From Neobacillus niacini (GTDB lineage: Bacteria; Bacillota; Bacilli; Bacillales; Cytobacillaceae), in the NCBI RefSeq assembly GCF_019749295.1, contig NZ_JACWFG010000002.1, positions 82,905 through 146,904 on the forward strand: 64,000 nucleotides of DNA. Reading direction: 5' to 3'. The notes under the pieces are model-generated. The model saw only the letters and a list, made by a program, of their open reading frames with translations. It was not told the origin of the DNA and searched no databases. Positions 1-8,598 of this stretch are shown piece by piece. Within the stretch, counting starts at the first letter, position 1; the number at the start of each line of letters is the position of its first letter. Both the position numbers and the translations under genes were made by a program.

Positions 1-1300
1 CATGGAAGAGAAGGGCATGATTTTCACTAAAGTACCACATAACATCGTTTCCTGGTTCATCAATCCAATAACGGAAGTTAAGCGCTAACTCTTCCAGTTC
101 TTGATGGAAATCCTGTGGGATCACATCATGATACTTGATGGTATACCCCAAGAGCGGTGCAAGTCTGAAATCTGCGCAATCACCCTTCTTCTGAATTTCG
201 TTGAAACAGCTTCGAATATGTTCCTTGGCTTTTTCATCCACCTTGCCAGTAAGATGTGTCATTGCGATTCCAACGTTTAAGTCCAGCGTCTTGCTTTCAG
301 TGAAAAACGCTAATGCTTGTTTTTTCCGTTCAGACAATTCATCGGAGAAAGCTCTTTCGGAATAATCCTTTGCCAGAATAGAAGCGACCATCCTGCGGCT
401 GACCTCCACTTCTCCATCCACCACGACTCCGATGTCAAAATACGTTAAGCCATTCGTTGGAAGAGTATCCACTGGCATCAATAAATGTGGGTTGGCATTT
501 GGATCAATCGCAATAACATAATCATATTTCGATTCAGTTCCATCCTCCGATTGTTTCACTAAGACAGGATTTAATAACTTGTTACGATTTACATTCATAA
601 ATAATTGTTCGGTATCATTTATATAGTCTCTGTCGAGATAGATTTCAAGGTTACCAGAATGATAAAGATCCTTTGAAAAATAAAGCGAAGTGAGTAATCC
701 TTCTGCTTTCTTAATTTTTTCCGGTGATACATTCACTGGAAAATATCCTTCTAATTCAGTTTGTCCTGTGTACTTGAGTTCCATAAAATAATTGACATCA
801 CGCTCTGCTAAATCATCCATATAAAGGACGACTTCATTGCTGCCTTTTGCTAGAGTTAATTGTATTTCCTTGAAAGAAACTTGATTTCTAGTATACGGAG
901 TCCAGCTGATTTGCTTTTGATTATTAACCCAAATTTCTACACTGCCACATGTGCTAATTGTAAAAGGGATAGTTTGATCATGTTCACTAATTAGGAATGT
1001 CTTAGCATAAACACTTAGTAAATGCGGTGTTGGAATAAATGATGAGAACTCAAACCGAGTATTCTCAAAGGGGAAATAGATATTCGTAAAGTTTGAATCT
1101 GTGAGTTGAATGTCCTCATTTAAGCGTTTGTCTAGGAATTGCTGACGACCTGGATAGACAATTTGTACATATTCTTCTGTAATATTCACCGGATGCTCAA
1201 ATGTCGTTTTTTCTGATTGGAAAGGTTCTATTTTCAAATCAGTGTGAATCCATCGGTTAACGTGCTGGTTTGGTTGAATTTTATATGTATAGCGATACAT
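1..1300 (-). CDS. Large protein of unknown function, probable carbohydrate-active enzyme (3' part outside window)
   Basis: About 433 N-terminal residues are visible; the frame is still open at base 1. The start is the ATG at 1300, preceded by AGAGAGG 9 bases upstream. The first ~270 residues look beta-rich, like the sandwich domains that precede sugar enzymes (for example a stretch with WVNNQ and FMELKYTG). From about residue 290 the sequence becomes helical, and it ends on a motif with RYWIDEPGNDVMWY and SENHALLF, the kind of sequence seen in alpha/alpha-barrel glycosidases and lyases. There is no signal peptide, so it should be cytoplasmic. It lies 67 bases after a sugar-binding lipoprotein, so the two are probably co-transcribed. 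I do not recognise the family with certainty. The enzyme role is inferred from fold impression and context. Confidence 0.6.
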   Translation of the reverse strand, partial: MYRYTYKIQPNQHVNRWIHTDLKIEPFQSEKTTFEHPVNITEEYVQIVYPGRQQFLDKRLNEDIQLTDSNFTNIYFPFENTRFEFSSFIPTPHLLSVYAKTFLISEHDQTIPFTISTCGSVEIWVNNQKQISWTPYTRNQVSFKEIQLTLAKGSNEVVLYMDDLAERDVNYFMELKYTGQTELEGYFPVNVSPEKIKKAEGLLTSLYFSKDLYHSGNLEIYLDRDYINDTEQLFMNVNRNKLLNPVLVKQSEDGTESKYDYVIAIDPNANPHLLMPVDTLPTNGLTYFDIGVVVDGEVEVSRRMVASILAKDYSERAFSDELSERKKQALAFFTESKTLDLNVGIAMTHLTGKVDEKAKEHIRSCFNEIQKKGDCADFRLAPLLGYTIKYHDVIPQDFHQELEELALNFRYWIDEPGNDVMWYFSENHALLFH

Positions 1301-1324
1301 TTTCCATTACCTCTCTTTTAAGGA

Positions 1325-1357
1325 AATAGGGAATATTTGTTTCAAATATTCCCTATT
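1325..1357 (-). promoter_or_regulatory. Intercistronic hairpin after the binding-protein gene
   Basis: A perfect 15-bp stem (AATAGGGAATATTTG and its complement) with a 3-base loop lies between the stop of the binding protein and the ribosome site of the next gene. No T-run follows on the minus strand. It is more likely an mRNA-stabilising or processing hairpin, which would raise binding-protein levels over the downstream gene, than a full terminator. Confidence 0.6.
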
Positions 1358-1367
1358 GATTTATTCA

Positions 1368-2636
1368 TTACTTTGAGTAAGCTTTTGTTAATGCTTCAGC
1401 TGAATTCTTAATCGCATCGTCAATCGATTGTTCACCGTTTAACGCCTTAACGATATTATCTTTAATCGCGCTTCCAGGTGTTTTTTCAGAAGTTAATTGC
1501 AGGACATCACGTTCAGCCTTTAACTTAGCTGCGATTGGGTCAGAAGACGCCATTTCATTTTGGTAAATTTCATATGCCTTTGTTCCAGCCTCACCAACAC
1601 CGTAATCTACCTCTGCACCTTCAACTACAGGAAGGTATCCGCCTAAGCTTGCAGCTTCTTGATAGTTTTCTTTTGTATATAACCAATCAATAAACTTCTG
1701 AGCTTCTTCTTCTACTCCAGAACCTTCGAACTTCACAATATAGTTACCGCCTAGGTTAGTTGCACGGACCTTTTCATATGGCATATAAACGGATGCCCAT
1801 TCAAAGTTCTTGATGTTCTTTTCGAAATCTTTAATTTGCCATACACCAGAATAATAAGCTGCTACTTGTCCGCTCTTGAACATAGAAGATGGATCTTCAC
1901 CAGCTGACCAAACTGCCTTTGGCATAATTTTGTTGTCATTTAACTTAAAGAAATATTCTAAACCCTTTTTGGTTTCAGGATTTGTTGTATACTTGCCATT
2001 TTCTTCGTAGAATCCTTTACTTCCAAATTGATATAACATGGTTGATAAGCGGTGATCGGATTGGTCCATAACCAAACCATATCTTGCATCCGTTTTATCA
2101 AGTACGGTTTCTAATGCTGCTACAAATTCATCCCAAGTCCAGATATCATCTTCTGTTTGAGGGTATTCTACGCCTGCCTTATCAAATAAATCTTTGTTGA
2201 TAAATAGCCCAACAGCTGTCAAATCAATTGGAATGGCCTTTACCTTTCCTTCTTCATCCTTGATAGCAAGATCTTCACGAACACTTTTGTCTTTTAAAGT
2301 AGAATCTAAATCTCCTAAACTATCTTTCCAAACTGGATTAAATCCCGAAGTCCGTGCTAACGCAGGAGGATTTCCAGCTTGAACCATGTTTGTGATTCTT
2401 GTAGCCATATCGCTATACGGTACATCTACAACTTCAATTTCAACGCCAGTTTCATCTGTATACTTCTTAGCCATGGCTGCTAAAGCTCCACCTTCAACAT
2501 TATCTCCCGATACAAAGAATTGAAGCTTCACATCTTTCTTACCATCTTTTGCGGTTTTGTCTGAGTTCGAGCACGCAGTTACAACTACCAGCATAAGAGA
2601 CAACAATAAAAGCAAACTGATTTTTAACTTTTTCAC
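1368..2636 (-). CDS. Sugar ABC transporter substrate-binding lipoprotein
   Basis: This is a family 1 extracellular solute-binding protein (MalE-like, 422 residues), which captures a sugar or oligosaccharide outside the membrane and hands it to an ABC permease. The N-terminus is a lipoprotein signal: KKLK, a hydrophobic core, then a lipobox ending TAC-S at Cys22. The mature part has the usual two-lobe pattern, with GVWQIKDF and GGNYIVKF blocks near residues 270-300. No permease lies beside it in the window; the next gene downstream is a large probable enzyme, so partner permeases may be further left. Two cre-like sites and an inverted repeat stand upstream, suggesting carbon catabolite control. 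The substrate is not determinable from sequence. Confidence 0.9.
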   Translation of the reverse strand: MKKLKISLLLLLSLMLVVVTACSNSDKTAKDGKKDVKLQFFVSGDNVEGGALAAMAKKYTDETGVEIEVVDVPYSDMATRITNMVQAGNPPALARTSGFNPVWKDSLGDLDSTLKDKSVREDLAIKDEEGKVKAIPIDLTAVGLFINKDLFDKAGVEYPQTEDDIWTWDEFVAALETVLDKTDARYGLVMDQSDHRLSTMLYQFGSKGFYEENGKYTTNPETKKGLEYFFKLNDNKIMPKAVWSAGEDPSSMFKSGQVAAYYSGVWQIKDFEKNIKNFEWASVYMPYEKVRATNLGGNYIVKFEGSGVEEEAQKFIDWLYTKENYQEAASLGGYLPVVEGAEVDYGVGEAGTKAYEIYQNEMASSDPIAAKLKAERDVLQLTSEKTPGSAIKDNIVKALNGEQSIDDAIKNSAEALTKAYSK

Positions 2637-2672
2637 TAGATTTTCCCCCTTAGTTGAATGGTACAGAGTTCG

Positions 2673-2687
2673 GGTAAGCGCTTTACC
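2673..2687. promoter_or_regulatory. cre-like / LacI-family operator, proximal
   Basis: GGTAAGCGCTTTACC is a near-palindrome matching the core of Bacillus catabolite-responsive elements (AAGCGCTT centre). It lies 37 bases upstream of the binding-protein start. CcpA or a local LacI-type repressor could bind. Confidence 0.55.
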
Positions 2688-2702
2688 AAAGTTCTAAAAA
2701 AA

Positions 2703-2722
2703 ATATAGATGTTCGTCTATAT
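2703..2722. promoter_or_regulatory. Inverted repeat between two cre-like sites
   Basis: ATATAGA and TCTATAT flank a 6-base spacer, a perfect 7-bp inverted repeat midway between the cre-like boxes. It could be an operator for a second regulator, for example the AraC-type protein upstream, but no regulator can be assigned. Confidence 0.35.
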
Positions 2723-2738
2723 CTTTAATTCCTCTAAG

Positions 2739-2752
2739 GGAAAGCGCTTAAC
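2739..2752. promoter_or_regulatory. cre-like site, distal
   Basis: GGAAAGCGCTTAAC carries the same AAGCGCTT core as the proximal site, about 66 bases away (six helical turns), a spacing compatible with looping. The rest of the 2637-2944 gap is AT-rich and shows nothing else clear. Confidence 0.5.
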
Positions 2753-2944
2753 TTAATTAGATTATATTTTAACAATTTTCAAAATTCAACACATTTTTTC
2801 ATAATTCTCTATGAATTTCTACTCTTATTTTGTAACTATAATAAAATTTATTAAACCTTCTTTTAGTATAACGCTTTTCCTCTTAGAAACACTATTTGCC
2901 AATAATACAAAAGTGGTGCCTGTTCACCAGTTTCGCTAAAACAG

Positions 2945-5281
2945 TTACTGCGCGGCTCGAGATTTTCGGTATTGGCTTGGCGGGATGCCTACTTGCTTTT
3001 TGAAGATGCGGTTGAAGTAGCCCGGACGATAGCCTACGCTTTCTGAGATGTCATTGATTTTCATGTCGGTGTTCAGGAGTAATTCTTTGGCTTTGTCAAT
3101 TCTAAGTTGGGTGATGTAGTCGATAAAGTTGGTGCCAATGGCCTTTTTGAAGTATCGGCTAAAAGTGTAGGGGTTGGTTCCCACTTGATCGGCATAGCTT
3201 TCTAATGATAGGTCCTTCATATAGTTCACATGAATATCCTTAATCACCTGATCGACGATTTGTTTAAGCTCAGAGTCACTTCTTTCTTCCAGCATTTCAA
3301 TAAACGGAACAATGATCTTGGTTTTGAACCAGCGAACAATCATTTTAGACTCCTGTATTTGCGATAATTCCTCAAACATATTTCTGCCTTTGAAAAGTTC
3401 ATAAGGGTGAATACCTGAGTGGATAATCTCATGTTGAATGCTAGAAAACAGCAGCATAATGCCTGGTTGGATGTTAATTTCATTTATGCCCTTTTCGGAA
3501 AGTTTCTGTAAAAACTCAAACAGCAATCTCTCTACTTCTTCCAACTGACCCATGCGAATCGCCTGAACAATCTCTTTTTCAATATCAAAGGGATAAAAAA
3601 TCTGATGGAGTGCATCCTCTTTCTTTAACTCTGCTAAATCAATAATTTGATTATGATTGTTGTACGTACGATAGCCCGCACCTTGTTTCACTTCTTCAAA
3701 CATGTGTGGAATCTGTTTGATACTTTCAGTTGGTTTACTAATTGTGACTGTTACTTGCTTATTGAAATTATGATTAATCATTTCGGTAATTTGATGGATA
3801 AACTCGTATACATCCTCCCGAATCTCCTCCTGACTAGGGTAAGCGATTAACATCCCAACCGAAAGATCATGGAAGTCCATTAAGTTGTATTGCCCAAACA
3901 TTTCGTCTGCAGTTTCTTCCAAAACATTCGTCACAGCCATAGCGATTAATCGCTCATCATTATGTTGATTGCTCTCATCCAGTTCAACAATCCCCGTTAC
4001 TCGAACATCCACCAACATAAACAGGTGCTGGTCGACCTTCCATCCATAGTTTTCGAGACGCTCCCTTAACTGCTCCTCGGTCTGGTTGAACAAATATCCC
4101 TGAATTAATTGGCTTAAAAACCGCTTCAGCAATTGTGGTATCTGTGCAGATAATTGCTCCTGCAGGTTTCTGCTATCCTTTGCAAGGTCCTGAATTTGCT
4201 GCTCAATCAATGAAAACTCATCTTTGCCCTTCTGCCTTCTCCATTGACTTACTTCATCTTCTTTATCCATTAAATGAAGCAGTTTGGCCACTGGACGATA
4301 AATTCTTTTAGAGGCAAACCAGGCCATGATGAACGCAATGATAAGGCCCGTCCCGCTTATAGCGATAATTAACTTTGAGATAAAGATAATCGGCGAGGTA
4401 ATGAAAGTCATCGGAGCCGCTGAAACATAGGTCCATTCGGAATTAATTCGTTTCTGGGTACCATGTGAGACAGAATACTTTTCCCCTTCATACTCAAAGG
4501 TAAACATTCCACTATCGCTGCCCCGCTTGTCCAACTCCTTCTTTAAAACGCTTACAATTTTGGGTGAATTCGTATGATTGGCCTCTACTAAAATTTGATT
4601 GTTTTGATTCACTAAAAACGCTGCCCCTTCTGGATATGGGTTCAACGTATTCACAATTTCGGTAAGTCTTGATTGGTCTATTTTTACAATAAGAGTCCCA
4701 TAAGCAGAATTTGTTCGGAATCCAAGGTTGTGCACCAACATCATGGAGGTATGTCCCTTACTCTTAGAAGGTCCCTGTTCCACCCAATTGATACTTTTCT
4801 TTTTCGCTAAGATGTCGCGATAAAAATTCTTTACACTATCTTCTTTCACGGTCGTGTAATTGGGCCGAAAAAGAATAGGTGTTTCCTTATCAACAAACAA
4901 TTCAACATTATCGATCAACGGCTGACTGCCTTCTAGAACGCCAAGAAACTTTTTGATTTCTCTGGTTGTGGTAAACTCCCTGACAAAGTCAACTTCATTC
5001 AACGTTTTGCGAAAATGCGGAGCAAATGCCCACTGAGCAATGGACATTTCAAGAACGTCTAATTGATCATTAATATTCTTGGCCCTTTCGTCAATTTGGT
5101 TCTCATGTAAGTGGGTTAGTTCGTTTTCAACCTTGCCGGCACCAAACAGATAGATCCCGACCCCTGAGATGAGTCCTGGTATAAAAGTAATAAGTAAGAT
5201 GAGAACAAAATTTTTCCGAAAGTAACGACTTTTCCAGCCAACCCCCAGACTTTTCCTCGATTTCTTCAAAAATCTCAGCAA
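2945..5281 (-). CDS. Membrane-anchored AraC-family transcriptional regulator (YesS/YtdP type)
   Basis: The 778-residue protein has a transmembrane helix near residues 25-45, an extracellular sensor (Cache-like) to about 295, a second helix near 300-325 and a C-terminal AraC double helix-turn-helix (about 680-775). This is the layout of Bacillus and Paenibacillus regulators that sense oligosaccharides outside the cell and activate neighbouring transport operons. The HTH region shows SLESYADQVG and the closing signature IFKKQVGIPPSQYR. The start is TTG at 5281 behind a G-rich site (GGGGGG, 6 bases). It sits downstream of, and on the same strand as, the YesL-permease-lipoprotein operon. That operon is the likely target; the binding-protein gene at 1.4-2.6 kb is another possibility. 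Confidence 0.85.
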   Translation of the reverse strand: MLRFLKKSRKSLGVGWKSRYFRKNFVLILLITFIPGLISGVGIYLFGAGKVENELTHLHENQIDERAKNINDQLDVLEMSIAQWAFAPHFRKTLNEVDFVREFTTTREIKKFLGVLEGSQPLIDNVELFVDKETPILFRPNYTTVKEDSVKNFYRDILAKKKSINWVEQGPSKSKGHTSMMLVHNLGFRTNSAYGTLIVKIDQSRLTEIVNTLNPYPEGAAFLVNQNNQILVEANHTNSPKIVSVLKKELDKRGSDSGMFTFEYEGEKYSVSHGTQKRINSEWTYVSAAPMTFITSPIIFISKLIIAISGTGLIIAFIMAWFASKRIYRPVAKLLHLMDKEDEVSQWRRQKGKDEFSLIEQQIQDLAKDSRNLQEQLSAQIPQLLKRFLSQLIQGYLFNQTEEQLRERLENYGWKVDQHLFMLVDVRVTGIVELDESNQHNDERLIAMAVTNVLEETADEMFGQYNLMDFHDLSVGMLIAYPSQEEIREDVYEFIHQITEMINHNFNKQVTVTISKPTESIKQIPHMFEEVKQGAGYRTYNNHNQIIDLAELKKEDALHQIFYPFDIEKEIVQAIRMGQLEEVERLLFEFLQKLSEKGINEINIQPGIMLLFSSIQHEIIHSGIHPYELFKGRNMFEELSQIQESKMIVRWFKTKIIVPFIEMLEERSDSELKQIVDQVIKDIHVNYMKDLSLESYADQVGTNPYTFSRYFKKAIGTNFIDYITQLRIDKAKELLLNTDMKINDISESVGYRPGYFNRIFKKQVGIPPSQYRKSRAAQ

Positions 5282-5404
5282 CTGTTTCCCCCCTTAAGTT
5301 TGTCTAAATTTCTGAAAAATTAGCAAATTAAATATAATTATGTATTATAAGGGAGTAATGCGAAAAAATCATCTGGTTTTTAAGTAGTCAGACCTCTGAG
5401 GGTG

Positions 5405-5611
5405 CTGGCTATTTGTGACCCGGGCTCTTGGTTTCTACCACTCTTCAGGTACTAATAGAAGCTATTCGTAACCGTATTCTCGGTTTCTATTACTCTTCGG
5501 GCACAAATAGATGCTATTCGTGACCGTATTCTCGAGTTCTGACACTCTCCGGGCACAAATAGATGGTATTCGTGACCGGGTTCTCGGTTTCTACCACCTT
5601 TAGGGCACGAA
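5405..5611. repeat. Tandem array, ~52-bp unit, about four copies
   Basis: The block GCTATTCGTRACCGTATTCT recurs with a period of 52-53 bases: related blocks start near 5408, 5461, 5513 and 5565, joined by GGGCACAAATAGA. Copies differ at several positions. It fills the intergenic region upstream of the AraC-type gene, beyond the operon terminator. It has no cas genes and no unique spacers, so it is not a CRISPR. Confidence 0.75.
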
Positions 5612-5626
5612 AAGATCTGCAGAAAA

Positions 5627-5657
5627 AACCCATATCACTCTCAAGGTGATATGGGTT
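5627..5657 (-). terminator. Rho-independent terminator of the leftward oligosaccharide operon
   Basis: A perfect 12-bp stem (AACCCATATCAC and its complement) with a 7-base loop is followed on the minus strand by TTTTTTCT. It lies about 270 bases after the HAD stop codon, beyond a tandem array, and should end the operon read from 12.8 kb. Confidence 0.8.
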
Positions 5658-5680
5658 GGCGACTATCATATAGTGGCGAA

Positions 5681-5898
5681 TACTCTCTGATAAGTGGGTT
5701 TACTCTCACATAACGGTATTTACTCTCGGATAAGCAGCTATTACTCTCACATAACAAAATTTACTCTCGGATAAGCAGCTATTACTCTCACATAACAAAA
5801 TTTACTCTCGCATAAGCTGCCATTACTCTCACATAACAAAATTTACTCTCGCATAAGCGCCATTTACTCTCACATACTAGAAAAATACTCTCGTATGC
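5681..5898. repeat. Tandem array, 41-bp unit, in the 3' untranslated region of the operon
   Basis: The phrases TTACTCTCGGATAAGCAGC and TTACTCTCACATAACAAAA alternate with an overall period of 41 bases (units begin near 5720, 5761, 5802 and 5843, with degraded units on both sides). Each unit has two half-units sharing TTACTCTCNNATAA. The array lies between the HAD stop and the terminator and so would be transcribed as a 3' untranslated tail. Confidence 0.8.
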
Positions 5899-5924
5899 CG
5901 ACCAATTAGCAAATAACCCTCCTG

Positions 5925-6476
5925 CTAAAGCGTCGCCTTCTTCAAAGATATCTCCTCATTAAGCTTTTCCGCCAACTCTATCAATTCCATCGGTTCTTTG
6001 ATAGTATACGTCGGCACTTCTGTTTCATCGGCAGGGCTCTTGGTGTATCTTGGCGCCCAGTCGATGAACACATTTTTAATTCCTAGTAAGTTTGCTCCTT
6101 TAATATCTCGTCGCAGGTTATTTCCGACCATTACTACACGGTCAAAGTCTTTTTCTGAGAGATCAATAGCGCCAATTGCCGCTTTAAACATGCGCGGACT
6201 TGGTTTCAATTCCTTGATATTTTCAGAGTAAATCATCGCCTCGAAGTAATCATATAAACCATGATCTGTTAACATATTTTTAAAAGATTGCGCCAATCCA
6301 TCTGCCACTAATACAAGGCGGTATCCTTTGTCATGCAGGGTTTTCACCATAGTGTCTGCACCCGGAATCACGTCTGCTTTTACAACCACATCGTATTGAT
6401 CCCTGATTTCCGTTCCTTCATCGATAATCGTGTCGCCGCAATCTAAAAAAATGATCAATTCCTTTTTTTTCATCAA
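5925..6476 (-). CDS. HAD-superfamily hydrolase
   Basis: The 183-residue protein is a haloacid dehalogenase-type phosphatase. Motif I reads FLDCGDT near residue 10, with Gly where many family members have the second Asp; this DxGDT form is a known variant. Motif II lies in LVADGLAQS, the conserved Lys in LKPSPRMF, and motif IV in VGNNLRRDIKGA. It overlaps the preceding oxidoreductase by four bases (ATGA), so it is translationally coupled and is the last gene of the operon. It could dephosphorylate a sugar-phosphate intermediate or act as a housekeeping phosphatase. The substrate is unknown. Confidence 0.8.
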   Translation of the reverse strand: MMKKKELIIFLDCGDTIIDEGTEIRDQYDVVVKADVIPGADTMVKTLHDKGYRLVLVADGLAQSFKNMLTDHGLYDYFEAMIYSENIKELKPSPRMFKAAIGAIDLSEKDFDRVVMVGNNLRRDIKGANLLGIKNVFIDWAPRYTKSPADETEVPTYTIKEPMELIELAEKLNEEISLKKATL

Positions 6477-7483
6477 ACTCTACCTCCATAACTGGCTAGT
6501 TCCACTCTTCTGCCCTCAGCATGGGAAACAAGCGCCGCTTCATTGATCTGCGTCAATCGCCACATATCCTCCCGCGTAATACTAGGCTCACTAGCTACCT
6601 GGATTTGCTTCACCCACTGCTCCATTGCACTAGGCAATTTTGCAGGCAGTTCACTAGGCGTGAACCATTGTCCATCATTCACATGAATGCTTTTAATTTT
6701 CAAACCACCCTTTTCAATGATGATTTGCCCGTCCGTTCCGTGCAGCTCCAGTCTAAAGGAGTCATTCGAGCTAAAACCTGCCTCGATGATGCCTAGTACG
6801 CCAGAAGAATAATCGACTAAGACAGCAGAATTATCATCCACTTCATGCCCGAGTGTTGACTCTAATCTTGCATAAACCCCTTTTGGTTTCCCGGCTAAGC
6901 GATTGGTTAAATAAATCGGATGGGCACCCAAATCCATCAATGCTCCACCGCCGCAAACTTTCGGATCAAAAAAGTAGGGAGGAAGTTTCCCATATGGTTT
7001 CCCCTCAAGCGGAAGCCCCATCCCATGAGCCAGGCGGCAGCGAACACTGTTTATCCTGCCTAGCAACCCTTCTTTTACAGCTTTCTCAGCATATAAATAA
7101 TAATCATCATTCAGCCGCTTTAACGATAACATCAAATGAACACCGTTTTCGTCTACAGCAGAAAAGATTTCATCGCAGTCATTAGTGGTAAACGCCAATA
7201 CCTTTTCACTAAAAATATGCTTCTTATGTTTTGCCGCTTCGAGCATCACTTGTTTGTGCATAAATGTCGGAGTATCAATAATGACACCATCAATATCAGG
7301 ATTTGATAGCACCGCACTCAAGTTTTCTTCAAATGGAACCCCTAACTCGCTAGCCCATTGTCTTCCTCGTTCAGGCTCTTCATCCCAAACCACCGCAATC
7401 TCAATGTCAGGGTTTGCCAAGGCCTCGCGGGCGTAATCATTCGCATGGACGTGCCAGCGACTCAACATCGCAACCTTTATCAT
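6473..7483 (-). CDS. Gfo/Idh/MocA-family oxidoreductase
   Basis: The 336-residue protein is an NAD(P)-dependent sugar or inositol dehydrogenase-type enzyme. The N-terminal Rossmann strand (IKVAMLSRWHVHA) departs from the usual GxGxxG, but later blocks fit the family: VIIDTPTFMHKQVMLEAA, then FSEKVLA, which holds the catalytic-site Lys although the usual Pro of EKP is Val. The GGGALMDLGAHPIYL block near residue 175 is the family's second signature. Start and stop overlap both neighbours by four bases, indicating tight coupling. With its paralogue upstream it probably carries out successive oxidation and reduction on an imported sugar. The altered nucleotide motif means cofactor use is uncertain. 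Confidence 0.85.
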   Translation of the reverse strand: MIKVAMLSRWHVHANDYAREALANPDIEIAVVWDEEPERGRQWASELGVPFEENLSAVLSNPDIDGVIIDTPTFMHKQVMLEAAKHKKHIFSEKVLAFTTNDCDEIFSAVDENGVHLMLSLKRLNDDYYLYAEKAVKEGLLGRINSVRCRLAHGMGLPLEGKPYGKLPPYFFDPKVCGGGALMDLGAHPIYLTNRLAGKPKGVYARLESTLGHEVDDNSAVLVDYSSGVLGIIEAGFSSNDSFRLELHGTDGQIIIEKGGLKIKSIHVNDGQWFTPSELPAKLPSAMEQWVKQIQVASEPSITREDMWRLTQINEAALVSHAEGRRVELASYGGRV

Positions 7484-8538
7484 ACTTCCACCCCACTCAT
7501 ACTAATCGCCTTGTTTTCATCAGCAGATTGATAGATTGCCTGAACAAGATGCTGTAAGATAGCCCCTTGTTCTGGGTTACTGCTTGGGTGAACCCCGCCA
7601 AGGCAGCCGTTAACAAATGCCTCTATTTCTTTAACCCTTGGCTTCTCCCCCTGTAAATAAACTGGGGTTAAATCCACTAAAGTATCATGCTTTTCTTGAT
7701 AGATTTTCAGCGGGAATACCTTCGCGCCGCCTTTGTCACCCAATAACTCCACTTGCATCACATCGTCTTCTTCAATGTTAGCGGCAAAAGCCGTTTCCAA
7801 CAGGAGTGACGCACCGTTCTTGAATTTGATCATGCCAACAGCCAGGTCTTCAATCGAGAAATTCTCCCAATCCCAAGGACCACTTAATCCCACTCCAGGT
7901 TTGTTTCCTAGTTTCTGATACGTACTGGCCAATACCGTTTCCCCTTCAGGGTACCCCATTAAATAGAGGGCCGCGTCTAACATATGAACACCAATATCAA
8001 TGAGTGGACCGCCGCCTTGGAGCTCCTTATTGGTAAATACCCCCCAGCCTGGAATGCCGCGTCTACGCATCGCCGTCACTTTTACACTATATATATCACC
8101 CAGTTCGTTGGCATCGACAAATCGTTTTAACGCCTCCACTTCTGGTGTATAACGATAATGGAAACCGTACGTTAGTATCTTTCCTGCTCTGTTTGCAGCT
8201 GTGGCCATCCTTACCGCTTCTTCATAACTCATTGCCGGAGGCTTTTCACACAAAACATGGCATCCGGCCTCTAATGCTTTCAGTGTGGCATCACAGTGAA
8301 ACTTATTCGGTGTACAAATACTTACTGCATCCAATTCCACTTCATCGAACATGGTTTCATAGCTGTCAAATGCATGCGGAATGGAAAACTTCTCTGCACA
8401 CTTTTGGGCCTGCGCAAGATTAACATCCGCAACTGCCACAATTTCAACTCTATCCGAGCACTTCAAGTAAGCGGGGATATGCGCTCCCATAGCAATTCCG
8501 CCTGTTCCGATAATTCCAACCTTCAACTTTCCTGCCAT
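7480..8538 (-). CDS. Gfo/Idh/MocA-family oxidoreductase
   Basis: The 352-residue dehydrogenase has a canonical dinucleotide-binding motif at the N-terminus (VGIIGTGGIAMGAHI), SICTPNKFHCDATLKALE, and the CEKPPA motif with catalytic Lys near residue 97. GGGPLIDIGVHMLDAALYL near 175 is the substrate-side signature. The start follows AGGAGGAGATAG. It overlaps the next oxidoreductase by four bases and follows the binding-protein gene after a hairpin. In similar Bacillus clusters such pairs convert unusual sugars (keto-sugars, uronates, inositols) taken up by the LplB/LplC-type transporter. The substrate is inferred only as a sugar. Confidence 0.9.
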   Translation of the reverse strand: MAGKLKVGIIGTGGIAMGAHIPAYLKCSDRVEIVAVADVNLAQAQKCAEKFSIPHAFDSYETMFDEVELDAVSICTPNKFHCDATLKALEAGCHVLCEKPPAMSYEEAVRMATAANRAGKILTYGFHYRYTPEVEALKRFVDANELGDIYSVKVTAMRRRGIPGWGVFTNKELQGGGPLIDIGVHMLDAALYLMGYPEGETVLASTYQKLGNKPGVGLSGPWDWENFSIEDLAVGMIKFKNGASLLLETAFAANIEEDDVMQVELLGDKGGAKVFPLKIYQEKHDTLVDLTPVYLQGEKPRVKEIEAFVNGCLGGVHPSSNPEQGAILQHLVQAIYQSADENKAISMSGVEV

Positions 8539-8558
8539 TCTATCTCCTCCTAAACAGG

Positions 8559-8590
8559 ATCAGATCCTAAGATACTCTTTAGGATCTGAT
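8559..8590 (-). promoter_or_regulatory. Intercistronic hairpin after the lipoprotein gene
   Basis: A perfect 12-bp stem (ATCAGATCCTAA and its complement) with an 8-base loop lies directly after the lipoprotein stop, with no T-run before the ribosome site of the next gene. The position is the same as for the hairpin at 1325-1357. It probably protects the upstream mRNA and keeps the lipoprotein in excess. Confidence 0.6.
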
Positions 8591-8598
8591 ATACTGAA

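Noticed and set aside
2909..2925. GTGGTGCCTGTTCACCAG as a REP-like unit
   Set aside because: Resembles the GTGCCTGTCACT core, but lacks the TTCGACAA half. Too short to count as a family member.
5681..5898. Regular repeats as a CRISPR array
   Set aside because: Units are contiguous with no unique spacers, both half-units are related and no cas gene is nearby. It is a plain tandem repeat.
7185..7436. Plus-strand frames opposite the sugar enzymes (several of 60-110 codons between 6.5 and 9.0 kb)
   Set aside because: They are antisense shadows of well-supported genes, without ribosome sites or recognisable domains.
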